DNA of 64,000 nt from Anagrus nilaparvatae (GCA_022575985.1 JAKSXM010000142.1:1-64000), one strand, 5' to 3'. Positions 31,783-48,636 are shown, counted from the first letter of the stretch. Notes: generated by a model from the letters alone, not told the origin. Numbers and translations are program-made.

Positions 31783-33480
31783 ATTTTTGTTGACAAATGT
31801 AACACTGTATTAAGCTCTGATCGCCATCTTCCTAATTTTCCAAGTAGACATGATATTATCTCAGTCAGCATTGAAATATTGTATCCTGATCCTCCAAATG
31901 TACCAATTAAATACAAGGCTATTAATACAATAACAGCTCATAACTTGAACAGTTCCCTAGCCAAACTTGACCGGAGAGCTTTCTCTCTTAAGAGAAATGA
32001 CTTTGACATTGAGCAGGGCCTCTCGACATTGACAAATAATATACATAGTGCTATTGATATACTAGCCCCAGATAAAACCTTAAGACCTGAGAAAATTAGA
32101 TTTCCTTGGCTTAACTCAGAACTTCGCTCATTAAAATCAAAGCGTGATGCCACTAGTAGAAGATTTCTGGAAGGAGATGAAGAGTCTTGGACTCATTCCA
32201 AAAGTAAATGATGCCATTCATGGGTTTTCACCGGAGGAACTCAACTTGTATCTTTCAAATATCTCCATTTCTCCTACTGAAGATTCCTCCTTGTCGTTAA
32301 ACATCATCAACAGTTCTTCACCAGAGGACTTTGTTTTCAAAGAGGTGTCCATAAATGATGTAATCCTGGCAGTTTCTCATTTTAGCTCACAGGCGAAAGG
32401 TGATGATGAAATTCCTCAAAGTGTCATAGCTAAGGCACTCCCAACAATAGCTTTGCATCTCCCCAAACTATTTAATGCCTCGCTTTCTAAGGATATTTTC
32501 CCATCTGAATGGAAAAAGTCCAGAATTCTGGCAATCAAAAAAGTTCCTATACCATCGACTCCTTCTGATTTTCGCCCGGTATCTCTCATATGCTTCCTGT
32601 CGAAGGTCTTGGAAAAGCTTGCTCATGATCAGGTGGTGGGCTTCTTGACCAAAAGAAAAGTCTTTGATATATACCAGACAGGCTTTTGCAAACACCACAG
32701 CACTCAGTCTGCTTTAATTAAATTAACTGATGATATACGCCTGGGCAAGGAAAAGAAGCTAGCCACTCTGTTATTGCAGTTTGACTTTTCTAAGGCATTT
32801 GACAATGTTTCACCATCTAAGCTTCTTCAAAAACTTCAGGTGATTGGCTTTTCAAGATCATCATTAACCTGGTTCTGGTCATACTTGAGTGGTCGTTCCA
32901 TGTGTGTTGCTTCCAATGTATTCTCTTCTTCTTATCGTGATACAAACATAGGAATGCCCCAAGGCTCAGTACTTGGTCCACTTCTGATTTGTATATACAT
33001 GAATGATCTAAAGGATCGCTTGGATGAGCATAACACTTTCAGGCTCTTGTATGCGGATGATCTTCATATATATGTCCAAACCCCAGCGCATCTAATCGAG
33101 CAGGGCATACAACAATTATCTAAGTCAGCAAAAATAGTGGTGTCATGGGCAGAATCAAATCGCTTATCACTAAACATAAAGAAGACCAAGGTTATCGTTT
33201 TTGGTTCCAGTAAAACCATAAAAACATTCAAAAAACTCGATATACCAAAAATAAACATCAATATGAATGATGATTGTATCCTATTTATGGAACAAGTTAT
33301 CTGTCTAGGTGTTATACTTGATAATACCCTCTCCTGGCATTCACAAATTCAACAAGTTGCCAAAAAAGTGAATAGGGATTAGAATTTGGAAGAAAATTTG
33401 GATTGAAGTGCCAAATCTAGTGCCAAATTGAATTTGGCACTAGATCTACAAAGCTGCCTCTTGAATCAAAGAAATTGATC
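31783..33480 (+). mobile_element. LINE (non-LTR retrotransposon) fragment
   Basis: A piece of a non-LTR retrotransposon inserted between two esterase fragments. The endonuclease domain is absent. Sequence before the reverse transcriptase (31783-32211) reads in one frame (IRFPWLNSELRSLKSKRDA); the RT is in another frame. The 3' part ends shortly after the RT core. A 'gccaaatctagtgccaaattgaatttggcactagat' palindrome follows at about 33400-33445, then a tRNA-like piece. Jockey/R1/I-like by the RT motifs. Dead copy. Confidence 0.85.
32144..33382 (+). pseudogene. Reverse transcriptase domain of the LINE
   Basis: A 412-codon open stretch. Recognisable RT blocks in order: FRPVSLICFLSKVLEKL, QTGFCKHHSTQSAL, LQFDFSKAFDNVS, IGMPQGSVLGPL, and the catalytic LYADDLHIY, followed by the thumb region (SWAESNRLSLNIKKTK). 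It copies element RNA into DNA at the target in intact relatives. Truncated: no endonuclease, no C-terminal part, and out of frame with the preceding 31879-32211 segment. Confidence 0.9.
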
Positions 33481-33503
33481 CAGATTGTCTCTAGGGCTGT
33501 CCG

Positions 33504-33563
33504 CTCTCGATAGCTCAGTTGGTAGAGCGTTGGTCCAGTAAACCATCGAATCCCGCTCGAGAC
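33504..33563 (+). tRNA. Truncated tRNA-Thr(AGT)-like sequence
   Basis: Contains a canonical D-arm / A-box (TAGCTCAGTTGGTAGAGCG), an anticodon arm TTGGT-CCAGTAA-ACCAT with AGT in the anticodon place, then directly the 3' half of a T-arm (TCGAATCCCGC) and TCGAGAC, which pairs with the 5' CTCTCGA except at one end. The variable loop and the 5' half of the T-stem (about 11 nt) are missing, so it cannot fold as a tRNA. Either a tRNA pseudogene or the tRNA-derived part of a SINE; it abuts the LINE end. Confidence 0.6.
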
Positions 33564-33767
33564 AAATTGATGGACAATTTTTTTCATTCAAAACCACTTT
33601 TTTAATTTAAATTATTTTTTATTTAACATCAATTAAAAAATTTTTCCAATTTATTTAAAATTTTAAAAAATTTTAAATGAAATTAATGTCATAAAAATGC
33701 CTTATATATCTTTGAAATATAAGATTATTATATTTGTTCGTAGAGATCGTTAATACTGATACTTATA

Positions 33768-34916
33768 TTATGGCATTAAAATGGGTTAGGGAAAATATTT
33801 CAAGTTTTGGTGGTCATTGAAATAACGTAACAATTTTTGGAGGAAGTGCAAAAGGTGCTGCAGTTCATTTTTTGTTCTTATCGCCCATGGCCAAAGGTAA
33901 TGAATATTAAATTATTTTCTTGCATTCACTTTTTTTATGTGTAAAATTATAAATATACTTTACAGGATTATTTCACAGAGCCATTTCGCAAAGTGGCGTC
34001 GCTACAAATACTTGGGGAATCGTCCCAAATAATCAAAAAAACAAAAGTTTATAAATTATGTTCCTTATTTGGAAAAGACACCAAAGATCACAATGAAATT
34101 ATAAAATTTTTAAAAAGTGCAGATGTGAAACAGTTAATAGAAAATCAAGGTAAAACAACAACCAATGAATTAAGTATCGGTTTACAATATTATAATAAAA
34201 CAATAATATTGTTTATTATCAATTCATTTAAATTGATTGTATTTTTAAGTTTCAAAATCCCAAGTGAATAAAAAAAATAAATTCTTTTTTTTAGGAAAAA
34301 TTGCAGGTGGTATTGCCATTTGGCCCTAGTGTGGATGATATATTTTGGAAATGATAATGTCACTGCCGATAAAAAAGAGGAGTTTATTAATTTAATGGGA
34401 GATGAACATTTTAATCGAGGTATTCGTGAAACAATCAAATATCAAGTTGCCAGGAGCGCACCACCAACTTATTTGTACGTGTTTTCGTACGAGAATGCAA
34501 CAACTTTCTTAGAATTGTTGATGGATCAAAAATTAAATTACAGAGGTATATTTTCAAAAATTATTTTATTCAAATTGTTATAGTTAAAATAAATGTAACG
34601 AAAAATATTTCTGCAACTATCTTCAAATTGCAATATTAAACGTAAAATCACGACAGGTTTTTGTATTAATATTGAAACTATAATTAAATAAAAAATTTTT
34701 TCTTAAAATGCACTATTAGCAAATATATTTACTTTCACATAGTTTTTTATAGCATAATTTTTGTATTTTAGGGGCTGGCCACGTAGATGAATTAAAATTT
34801 CTTTTTACTTCTGAAGGCATAAAATCTTTTAATATCTATAAAGACAATAAAACTTCGGCAGAGTATAAAATGATGGAACGTATGATAGAGATGTGGACTA
34901 ATTTTGTGAAAACTGG
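33768..34916 (+). pseudogene. Esterase fragment E6 (exons 3-7, E1/E2 type)
   Basis: Starts inside exon 3 (atggcattaaaatgggtt) with TGA in frame (ggtcattgaaat) and the elbow changed to GGSAKG instead of GESAGG. Exon 4 is 33966-34168. Exon 5 (from 34298) jumps after PSVDD into exon 6 sequence (tattttggaaatgataat), losing the catalytic Glu. Exon 6 continues to about 34544. Exon 7 (34772-34916) keeps AGHVDE. No exon 8 follows. It overlaps E5 in exon 3, so the two are remnants of different genes rather than one gene split by the LINE. Confidence 0.88.
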
Positions 34917-36710
34917 GTAAGTCTTTAAAACATATTGAAACTTTTACTTTATCCTAGGCCGCAAAAATAAAGAATAGCCCAGATCGCAAGTAAATTGCAA
35001 TCTGAGGCGAAGCCGAGGATGCCAAACTGCGATCTGGGACATTATTTTTTTACGGCCGAGGGCAAAACATAATTTTTCTTCGTTAGTGACCAGAAAAAAT
35101 GTAATTTTGAATCGCGCTGTGGCCAGAAATTACGTGCTTTCTGGCCACTGACAAGAAAAAGTTTTTTTATTTAATGATAATGTAGACAGCTTAGTGAATT
35201 TAATAGGTAATGATTAAGAATTTCGGAGAGTTTTTAATTAAAAATTAATTTCTCACACTTAATTTAACAAAAACTACCCAGAAAAGAGCCACCCAAAAAA
35301 TCTATAATGCAGAACCAAGAAATGTTAGATGTTACAAATTTAAGGGTGTTCCCCCAATTTCTCTTTTAGAAAAAACGCCGAAATTCGTAATCAGCAACCT
35401 AAAAACCTTATAGTAGACAAAATCTGGTGATGGCCGGAAACAAACAGGTAAAACCGTATATTGACTGGAGTATTTACTAACCTCAACCAACTGAAAACTT
35501 TAATCGTAAGTAAAGGAAGTTAATTATTAAATATCAAATATGTTTTATAAGCTTTCAATATTATATAAATTTAATTTTAATTTTGTTTTTATAATTTTTG
35601 GTATTAATTGTTTTAAACCAATACCTGATTTTTTAAAAATTGAAAAATTTTCCTAGAATTATTTTTAATAATTATCATATCAAATCTATAAATAAACAAA
35701 TATTTTTATATTCAATAATCTGAATGCAAAATATTTTTTCCGGAAAAAAATCCTTTTTCTAAGAAAACAAATTTGTATGTTTTAATATGATAAGATTTAA
35801 AATGAAATCTAATATTTGTATAAGATTTATTTTTAAATTCAATATCTTTAAAATATTTAATAAAAAATTTAATAACTAGTTAAATTGATAAAGATCTGTC
35901 AATTTTATTCAATGAATCTCAAAAAAAATTAATTAATTCTATATCAGAAATTTTTTTCTAAATTGTAAAATTTGATTTATCAAAAACAGATCACTGTCTT
36001 ACAATACACTGAAAATCTTTTTAGGTTTCTGCAAAGCTCTTAAATCTTTTCTTGATTTGGACTAAGATTTTTCGGGGCACATAACCCCAAATTTTAGAAT
36101 TCTGTAACACGAAATTAGGTTCTCAACTAAATTTTTATATTTATTTTGAAAATTTTTTTGAATATTAAGGTTATCAAAATTAAAAATGAAAACAAATGGT
36201 TATTTAGTCAAATTAGTAATTTTCTCATTTTTTCGCACCATTGGTTCAAAGCAACCAGAAATTTAAGATGGTAGTGGGTGGGCTTATTTGATAACTTAAA
36301 ACTGGTGCCATTGCTTGATTATAAGATTGTTCTAAATTTTTTACTGGAAAATAGACTAATATTGATAAACCATTTTTTTTTGATTATATGAATGATTAGT
36401 TTTGGTTACAAAATAAAAACAATTAATTGTCAACACAATCGTACAAATACTGAGATTATTTTGTAAAAACAAATATTTTTAGCAAATAATTTAGAAAATA
36501 TTTGTAACCACGTAATTCTACGGGTTCTTAGCTTTCAAATAAACCCACCTTCTACCACCTTGGATCTCTGATTCCTTAGATGGCACAAAAAATTGTTATG
36601 ATTCCCTATACTCAATACGTGACCCTTGGTCCCTTAATACAATTGGTTACCAAATAAAAAAGATTTTCAGTTTAAGATACAACATTAAATCACGTCATTT
36701 ATTATCATAA
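34917..36710. repeat. E6 3' flank, duplicate of the E1 and E2 flanks
   Basis: At 34960-35165 there is a dispersed element (gcccagatcgcaagtaaattgcaatctgaggcgaagccgagg; acgtgctttctggccactgac) with partly complementary ends, related to 53940-54440. From 35270 the sequence parallels the E1 and E2 flanks. The match to 11230-11428 ends near 36705, and E3-type promoter sequence follows at once. Confidence 0.7.
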
Positions 36711-37095
36711 TTAAAAACCAGCATTTTAGATAAATAAATGTTATCACAAGTGCTTTTAAAAATTAAAAAACACATATAAATAAAATTAAATCAACTGAGC
36801 AATTATCCACCTTGTTTTTTAATTCCAAAATAAATAATATTCATTATCTAAACAGATAATTTCAATATAAATACTGTAAACTTATTCAGTATAATAACGT
36901 AAACTGAGTATTATTTTAATGATTATTGAATACTTCATATGATTAGTACTAAATAAGCCATAATGATTTATTATTTTTTATATTATTTGACTTTTATTAA
37001 TATATTTATTGATCTTGCTTGGTAATTTTATAAATTTTAATAATTTTAAGCTGAAAAGTTTAACTTGATTTTGATCAATCGATTCTTTTTTCAGC
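36711..37095 (+). promoter_or_regulatory. E7 upstream region, copy of the E3 promoter region
   Basis: Follows the E3 upstream region base by base, with TATAAATA, TTATTCAGTATAATAACGTAAAC and the final TTTTTTCAG. Conservation supports promoter function in at least one copy. Confidence 0.45.
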
Positions 37096-39631
<2,536 letters not shown>

Positions 39632-40890
39632 AAAAATAAATACATTTGTCAATAAAAAATTTGTATTTATTTAATAATAATTTTATGTGCTAAAACTTCA
39701 TATGTCCTAAAAACATCATTTATTGCTATTATATTCCAGTCAAATCGTTGATAGGGGGTATTTAGTTACTATCCGTCACTAGATTTGGATCCTGTCTACT
39801 AAAAATTGGCGCTTTACCCTTAAATTTTCAGATACTACCCCTAAAAGGGGTATTTTTTATGTTTTTGAACTTACAGTTTCTAGATTTGGTCTATATATGT
39901 TTTTTGGGTCTCTGATCACGAAATTTGGGGTCATTCTTAGTTCGAATATATGAATAATATCTTTTTAGGCATAGTTTCTGCTAATTTTCTCATTCACGGG
40001 ACCCCGAAACTGTTGATCAGCATTCCAAAAACCTATCGAGACTTAATCTTGACTCTCAAATAGCGAATACATCAAAAATACCTCTTTTAAGGGATAGTTT
40101 GTGTAAATTTAAGTTGTAGTAGAAAAGACCACGATATTCGTGATCACGGAACCAAAATACCTATAGTAGACCAAATCTGGCGACGGCTAGTAACAAATGC
40201 CCTGAACCACGATTTGACTGGAGTATTTTTATACTAATTATAATACAATTAGCTTGTGCTTTCTTTTGATAAAATATTATATCTGTGTAGAAAAGTGGTT
40301 TTCATTTTCCTGCACGACTAAAATATTTTTTGAAACCTTTGCCTGAAGTTATTACTTTCTTAACAATCTGAAATACGAACCAAAATTAAAGCAAGAATTT
40401 ATATTTAAATTTCAACAAAAAAAAATTCCCAAACAAAATTTTAAGGAAAAAAATATTTTTTAAATATTCTATTTATTATCCCTTAAGCACCTCTACCAAT
40501 CAAAAGACATTACATTTATGACGTATATTTTACCTACAAGAGATCATGCGTTATATTATACGATGTATCTCAAGTGTATAAACTGAAAGCAAGCAAAAAT
40601 TTATATTTTTGTATTACTTGATTTATGCAGTAATAATTTGCAAAATTTTTTAGCATAATTCTTTTTTAAAAAATTTTTAATTTTAAAAACACTTTTTAAA
40701 TTATTTATTTTTATAAAAACATAAATAAATTTTGCAAATATTTACTGCACATTTTCATATAAGAAGCATAATAAAAATCTAAAAATAAATAATAGTGGCA
40801 TGGCGCTAGTGGTAGTTTTCAAAACCGCGGCAGTTAAATTTTTGTGCACACAATTATTACAGTATTATAAAATACACATAAAAATTAAAA
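39632..40890. other. E7-E8 intergenic, no gene
   Basis: Parallel to 27902-28971, with an additional stretch around 40060-40400. Carries several diverged single copies of the 'tgatcacggaaccaaaatacctatagtagacc' core. No coding sequence. Confidence 0.6.
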
Positions 40891-43259
<2,369 letters not shown>

Positions 43260-43979
43260 AAAGATTTTAATTGGTTGTTCCAATTTTAAAATATAAATTG
43301 AAGATAAGCATAAGGGACCTACTCTTACCAATACTTCTATACTTATGAATTGGGATAATAATTACTGAAAATAAATCCACTTGCAATAAATGACTTGAAA
43401 GCAAAAACTTCAAAAAAAAATTTTTTTTGAGTCTCATAATTCAACTGCACTTATATCCTAAATAAACAAGAACGAAAATCTCGCTAACTAGAATTTTCCA
43501 ATATCTTAACTTACTTACCGTTTTTGTCCATTTTTCATAAAAATTTTATAAAATATATTTCTAATCATTAATTAGAAATTTAATTTGTAATTATATGCTA
43601 ACTACAAATTAAATAATACATTGATAAATAAATATTCAATTTGTATAATACTTAATTGTAAAAATACAATAATGATTTTAATCATTTCTAGGAATTCACT
43701 TGCTAGTTGAATAGAAGTGACAATCGTTAAACACAAATTAAGTATAGTCTAATTATAAAGAGTAAACTTCTTGATTTCACGGTTTATAAATTAAACATAA
43801 TTAATTACATGAACGCTCAATAATAATAGTTTAAATTAGGTCACTGGTTATTTGTAACGCAAAAATTTAAATCAGTGACAGTGATAAATTTCTGTTGCTT
43901 CAATTAATTTTTCATTTTTCATAATATTTTTTTATATCCAAGTACAAAATAATAAATATGATTAAAAATGCTCACTTAC
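43260..43979. other. Gap between E8 and the muscle Ig gene
   Basis: No convincing exon on either strand. The only suggestive signal is a minus-strand donor (cg|gtaagtaagtt) at about 43527 after a short open stretch of some 13 codons that cannot be assigned. Confidence 0.5.
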
Positions 43980-46900
43980 TTATTATTTCTAAACGTGCAG
44001 TGGCTTCTGTTCGACCAACGTCGTTTTCTAATGTTATTCGATAGAGACCAGCATCTTCTAATGTGATTTCGGATATTTCTAAAATTTTTACATCGTCTCT
44101 TTCTTTTATTGAAAATCTTGCTGTTGAAGTTACTGTAACACCATCTTTGTCCCACGTTGCCCACGGTAAGGGATATCCAGTTACTGCACATTGGAATCTT
44201 ACAGTTTCACCTTCTTCTGCAACTTTGTTATGTGGAATTGTATAGAATTTTGGAGGGTTCACTTTTGATTTTCGTTTTGTACTGACAGTTTGATCTATTC
44301 TTCGAGGAAGGTTTATAGTCTTTAATTCTCGGCCGTCTGAAAATATAATTATAAAAAACTATGAACTATTTGTATAAGATTAGAAATGTCATTATACTTT
44401 TTTTAAAATTTAGAAATATAATGAAGAATTGAACTGGGAAATTAATAAAAGCAAAAAAAATATTCCAAAAATAGATGCAAACATTAAAATTTATTTCGAA
44501 ATACCAATTTTAAGAGAGACTTTGAAGAATTATATATTTTTAGGCTGTGTGAATTAAGGTTAAGACCTTGATTAACCCATTAGCGCCGGCGCGACCATAC
44601 CACTGACGCTCGGATTTCGCTTAGAAAACGGGTAAAAAAATAATTTTTTTTAAAACTTAAAGTATTTCTTTACTAAAAAGGACTTGCTTTACAAGATTCC
44701 GGGGTCAGATTTTTAATTTTGTATCGATAATCGATTTTTTGTCTTTTTTGATGCCGCAATATTTAATTAACGGTCAATAATATTAAAAATCTGACCCCAG
44801 AATCTTGTAAAGCAAGTCGTTTTTAGTAAAAAAAAGACTTTAAGTTTAAAAAATAATCATTTTTTTACCCGTTTTCTAAGCGAAAATCCGAGCGTCAGTG
44901 GTATGGTCGCACCGGCGCTAATGGGTTAAGCAGGACAGAAGTAAATAAATTTATCTTAGGGGCTATCCATATAATTATGTAAGACAACAAAGGAGGAGGA
45001 GGGGATTTGATTTTCTTATTTTGAATGTACTTCTAAAGTGCAATGTATATTTATTAAAAAATATCTTAAAAATGTGGTATAATATAAACACTAATCACAA
45101 GCCGATCGATTATATAGTGTAGAAAATACATTTTCCTTTCGAGAATTTTATAGGTAAGGGGTACTTCAGAATTTAAAAATCAAGGGGGGGGGGTCAAATT
45201 TGTCCGATTTAAAGGGGGAGTCAAATGAGACTTAGAATAATTTCAATTTAGGGACTTTGAAAAATCTGCACTGTAAAAAATAACTCCGGTGTTTGTACGA
45301 CGAAATTGGTAAATTTACGAAAATTTAGTAAATTTTCGAAAAAATTTGCAATATTTCGACAAAAATCGGAAATTTACTAATATTTGTAAATTTGCGAAAA
45401 AATAGTAAATTAACGATTTATTTTTTCGTAAATTTTCGACAAAATCGTAAATTTACGACTTTATCGTAATTTTACGATTTTTGTAGAAAAATTGCAAATT
45501 TTTTCGAAAATTTACTAAATTTTCGTAAATTTACCAATTTTGTCGTAAAATCACCGGAGTTTTTTTTTACAGTATGGGCTTAGGGACTTAGAATAATACA
45601 GGTTTAAGGACTTAGAATAATATCAACTTAGGTACTTAAGGTTTAGGGATTTGGAATAATTTTGATTTAGGGACCTAGAATAATACGGGTTTAGGGAATC
45701 AAAATGGTTTGGGTTTAGAATCTTAACAGCTAGTAAGGTGATAATTACAAATTATAAAATTAAAAAATTGTATGACATTGTAACGTTGCGTAACATTTAT
45801 GCATTATAATAGGTATACCTAGTCCTTAGCTAGAAGTAAACATATTCCATGCATTTAGGTTGTGTTTACACAAACCGTTTATAAGTTTTTTTTTCAATAA
45901 TTTTAATTATTTTTAAAAGACCAATATGAAAATTTGGCTGTTTAGAAACTCACGTGACACCGCTGGAGATAAACTTCTTACTGGCGTAGATCTAGGTGTA
46001 GATCTAGGAGTAGATCCAGCTGAAAGAAGTCCTTGTGGCCTTGTTAAAAGGGGTTGACTTAGAGTATTTTCTTTTCCTTCAGGAACTGTAAATTATTAAA
46101 TTATTCAATATTATTAATTAGATTTTTGTATAATTTTAGTTATAATTTTAATATATTTAATGATTTTTTACAATTTGGATTCATTACCATCAACAATTAA
46201 ACAAGCAGATGTGAAAGCTTTTCCTAATTCATTTGAGGCAACACATGTATATTCTCCTTCATCTTCTGGATAGACGTGTTGTATATTTAATTTTGCAACG
46301 GAACCATCAAATTCAGCAGAAAAATCACCATCCATTGGAATAGTCTAGGAAAATGTTAAAAAGTTAAAATTTCTGAAATTGGCAATAAAATTACAAATTT
46401 AAGAAGTATAAGATTCGGAAAGACCAAGTTTTAATTATTTATTTACATAAATATTTAATATAAAATATAGTAATTTTCTATTTTCCAAAACTTCACAAAT
46501 TCACAAAAATATTTAAAAAATTATAAATTTACAAATTAACGTCTTGTAAAAGAAAGTGATTTTTTGTCGTAAGATTCAACCACTTATAAAAAATATTTAA
46601 TTCATAAAATAATGTTAACATTTAATTTATTAAATGGTTCAAAAAGGGGCTATTTATTGCTTTTCAAATATTTATGGATTTGATTAAATATTAAATATTG
46701 AAATCCATTTATTATTACCTTTCCAGACTTTTCCCATCGAACATTTGGCTGTTCTGAAGGAGCATATACTCTACATTTTAGAGTCACAGCATCGCCATCA
46801 CAACATCTAATATCTTTAAGGTCTTCTTTTATAATTGGGACACTCAAAACTTTGCTGTATAATACGTTTATCAAAATATTTATTTCGCATATCAACTTAA

Positions 46901-48636
46901 TTAAATCTAGTGTAGGCCTGAACTTATTTTTCACAGTCACTTTTTAACATGGAACATGTTTATAGGCAGGGGGGATACTTCAAACATGTCATTTGGAGAG
47001 AGGGGTAAAATGGACTTAGAATAATTTCGATAAAGGAGTATAAAATTATTAGGGTTTTAGGACTTAAAAATTTTTTTTTTTTGCTTAAAACTATAAAGGA
47101 CTTAAAATTATAAAGGGTTCAAGATTCAAAATATATATTGAAACATGTTCCATGTTCGTTAGTTGTGAATTTACAAACCGGTTGTAAGCTTTTCTGTTAG
47201 GCCAATAAAATTTTCCAATGAGATAGGCCCATAAATTTATATTTTTTTAGGTCGCTGAATACGAATATGAAATCCGTTCTTACCGAAAACGGTTCAGTTT
47301 CCTGTAATAGGATTTGAGGTTATGTTTTGCAGGTTTTTAACATTTTTATCTATTACTAATGTTTTAGTTTTTAAGTAAAATCTTCTAGTTGCCCACAATA
47401 GAAAATATTGAAAAAACCAAAAAAATTACCTAAAGTTGCTTATTGCGGCCAACTAGCACATTTTAGATAAAATCAAAAATAATATTCGTGTTCAGGAACC
47501 GAAAAAAACATAAGTAACAGATAAAAATGTTAAAAAATCCACAAAGCATTTATCGAAATTCCTATTGTGGGCGACTGGACCGTTTTCGATAAAATTGGTT
47601 TTCATATTCGTATTCAGTGACCAAAAAAACTCATTGCATAAGAGTTCAAGCCTACAATAATCAATACAAAATTAAAATTAAAAAATATTTACCCTTTTTT
47701 TACATTTTTTCCATCCATAGTTTCAGCTTTTCCTTGTCCTTGAAAAAATAGTAATAAGTTTTAATGATTATTTATCTTTTCCCTTCAATCTATACAACTT
47801 ACAATATATTATAGTTAAAGAACGTAAATTTTGTTCAAAACTTATTGAATTACTGTTATTAAGATTTCCCTATCATTTTCCCCAGTGGCCTTCTCTATAT
47901 TAAAAGACTTGTAAAATTCAAAATAAAGGGTTAAAATTTGTTTGTCAGGGTTTATTGAGAATGCTTATTACGGATTTAACATCCAAATTGAAAAATCAGA
48001 AGACAAATAGTCAAAATTCAGTGTAAGTGCATTTATACATTTATTATATTAAATTTATATGCCTTTATATGCTAGAGGTCTGAGAGCCGTTATAAACAAA
48101 AGTTATTTATTGAGACATAGGTTCTGGAGTAGATTTCGTGTGTTTCCTAGATACTAGGGGTGTGCGGTTGCCTGAAATTTGGGTCGTGTATCCAAAATTT
48201 CTTATTTTTTGTTTCGAATCGGGTCAAATTTGGGGTAGCCAAGAAAGATTTCGATTCAAAACTGCAACTGCAGGCCTTTTTTGGGAAGTTTCAGGCTTCA
48301 CATGAAATCTGACCTACAAAAATCTGATTATCTGACAAAAAAAACCGAATTTTTGGGTACCCTACTCAACTTTCGGATAACCGCACACTCCTACTAAATA
48401 CCTATTAAAAGTACTCAAGAATTACCTCGATCAAAAATTGCAATTACCTCATACTTAATTTAATTACCTTTTGCATAAATTTGCAAAGATATTATGGCCT
48501 TTGCTTCCCCATGTTCATTTCTAGCAACCACTGAATAAGTACCAGTATGATCAAGCTTCACATGTGGTATCTCCAAACAATATTGTGGACCTTCGCCTAT
48601 TCGTCTAAATTGAGCAGCGTCTCGATAATAATCTGG
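43980..48636 (-). CDS. Giant muscle immunoglobulin-repeat protein, partial (obscurin/Unc-89-like)
   Basis: Six minus-strand exons with matching phases: 48636-48468, 47738-47693, 46854-46719, 46344-46188, 46085-45954 and 44336-43980. The first gives the second half of an Ig domain (GTYSVVARNEHGEAKA). Then comes a short linker (GQGKAETMDGKNVKKG), and an Ig domain over two exons with DAVTLKCRV, VRWEKSGK, DEGEYTCVASNELGKAFTSA. A Ser/Pro linker STPRSTPRSTPVRSLSP and a basic stretch follow, then a full I-set Ig (ETVRFQCAV, WATWDKDG, EDAGLYRITLENDVG). Such Ig chains with Ser/Pro linkers are sarcomeric scaffolds of the obscurin/Unc-89, titin or stretchin type; obscurin/Unc-89 is my best guess. The last donor (GTAAGT, 43979-43974) is strong, and no next exon is seen. 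Confidence 0.8.
44576..44925. mobile_element. TTAA-flanked palindromic MITE (piggyBac-like) in a muscle-gene intron
   Basis: TTAA at 44572-44575 and 44926-44929. Ends CCCATTAGCGCCGG.GCGACC and its complement. The arms pair over about 140 nt, including gacgctcggattt, tagaaaacgggtaaaaaaat and ttacaagattc.ggggtcagat, around a centre with 'tcgataatcga'. CCC ends and the TTAA target are typical of piggyBac derivatives. Confidence 0.85.
45170..45720. repeat. G-run / 22-bp array element interrupted by a MITE
   Basis: A ten-G run at about 45186, then 'agtcaaatgagacttagaataatttcaatttagggactt' units, continuing after the MITE (45574-45720) with five more units of agggacttagaataat.... Related to 30149-30542, 46946-47156 and 59111-59490. 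Confidence 0.65.
45269..45573. mobile_element. Palindromic MITE, related subfamily (CACTGTAAAAAATAACTCCGGTG)
   Basis: Ends cactgtaaaaaataactccggtg and tcaccggagttttttttttacagta. The interior is a palindrome of gtaaatttacgaaaattt words. It splits the 22-bp array element, so it inserted later. Confidence 0.75.
46946..47156. repeat. Short AACATGGAACATGTT element with inverted ends
   Basis: Begins AACATGGAACATGTTTATAGGCAGGGGGG and ends TTGAAACATGTTCCATGTT. Inside lie 'ggacttagaataatttcgat' units. The clearest complete copy of this family, 211 bp, in a muscle-gene intron. Confidence 0.75.
47241..47630. repeat. Imperfect palindrome in a muscle-gene intron
   Basis: 'aggtcgctgaatacgaatatgaaat' pairs with 'ttttcatattcgtattcagtgacc', and 'gtttttaacatttttatctattac' with 'gtaacagataaaaatgttaaaaa'. 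The ends carry the dispersed 'cgctgAtCAcga' type core. Non-autonomous fold-back. Confidence 0.7.
48155..48393. mobile_element. hAT-like MITE with 8-bp target duplication
   Basis: Ends TAGGGGTGTGCGGTTgCCtGAAA and, at the other end, ttTCggataACCGCACACTCCTA. Flanked by CTAGATAC (48147-48154) and CTAAATAC (48394-48401), an 8-bp duplication with one change, as for hAT elements. Interior without coding sequence. Confidence 0.8.

Noticed and set aside
32468..32698. Minus-strand frames within the LINE
   Set aside because: Antisense shadows of the reverse transcriptase.
44063..44245. Plus-strand 60-codon frame
   Set aside because: Antisense to the I-set Ig exon, which has domain features, correct splice sites and phase.
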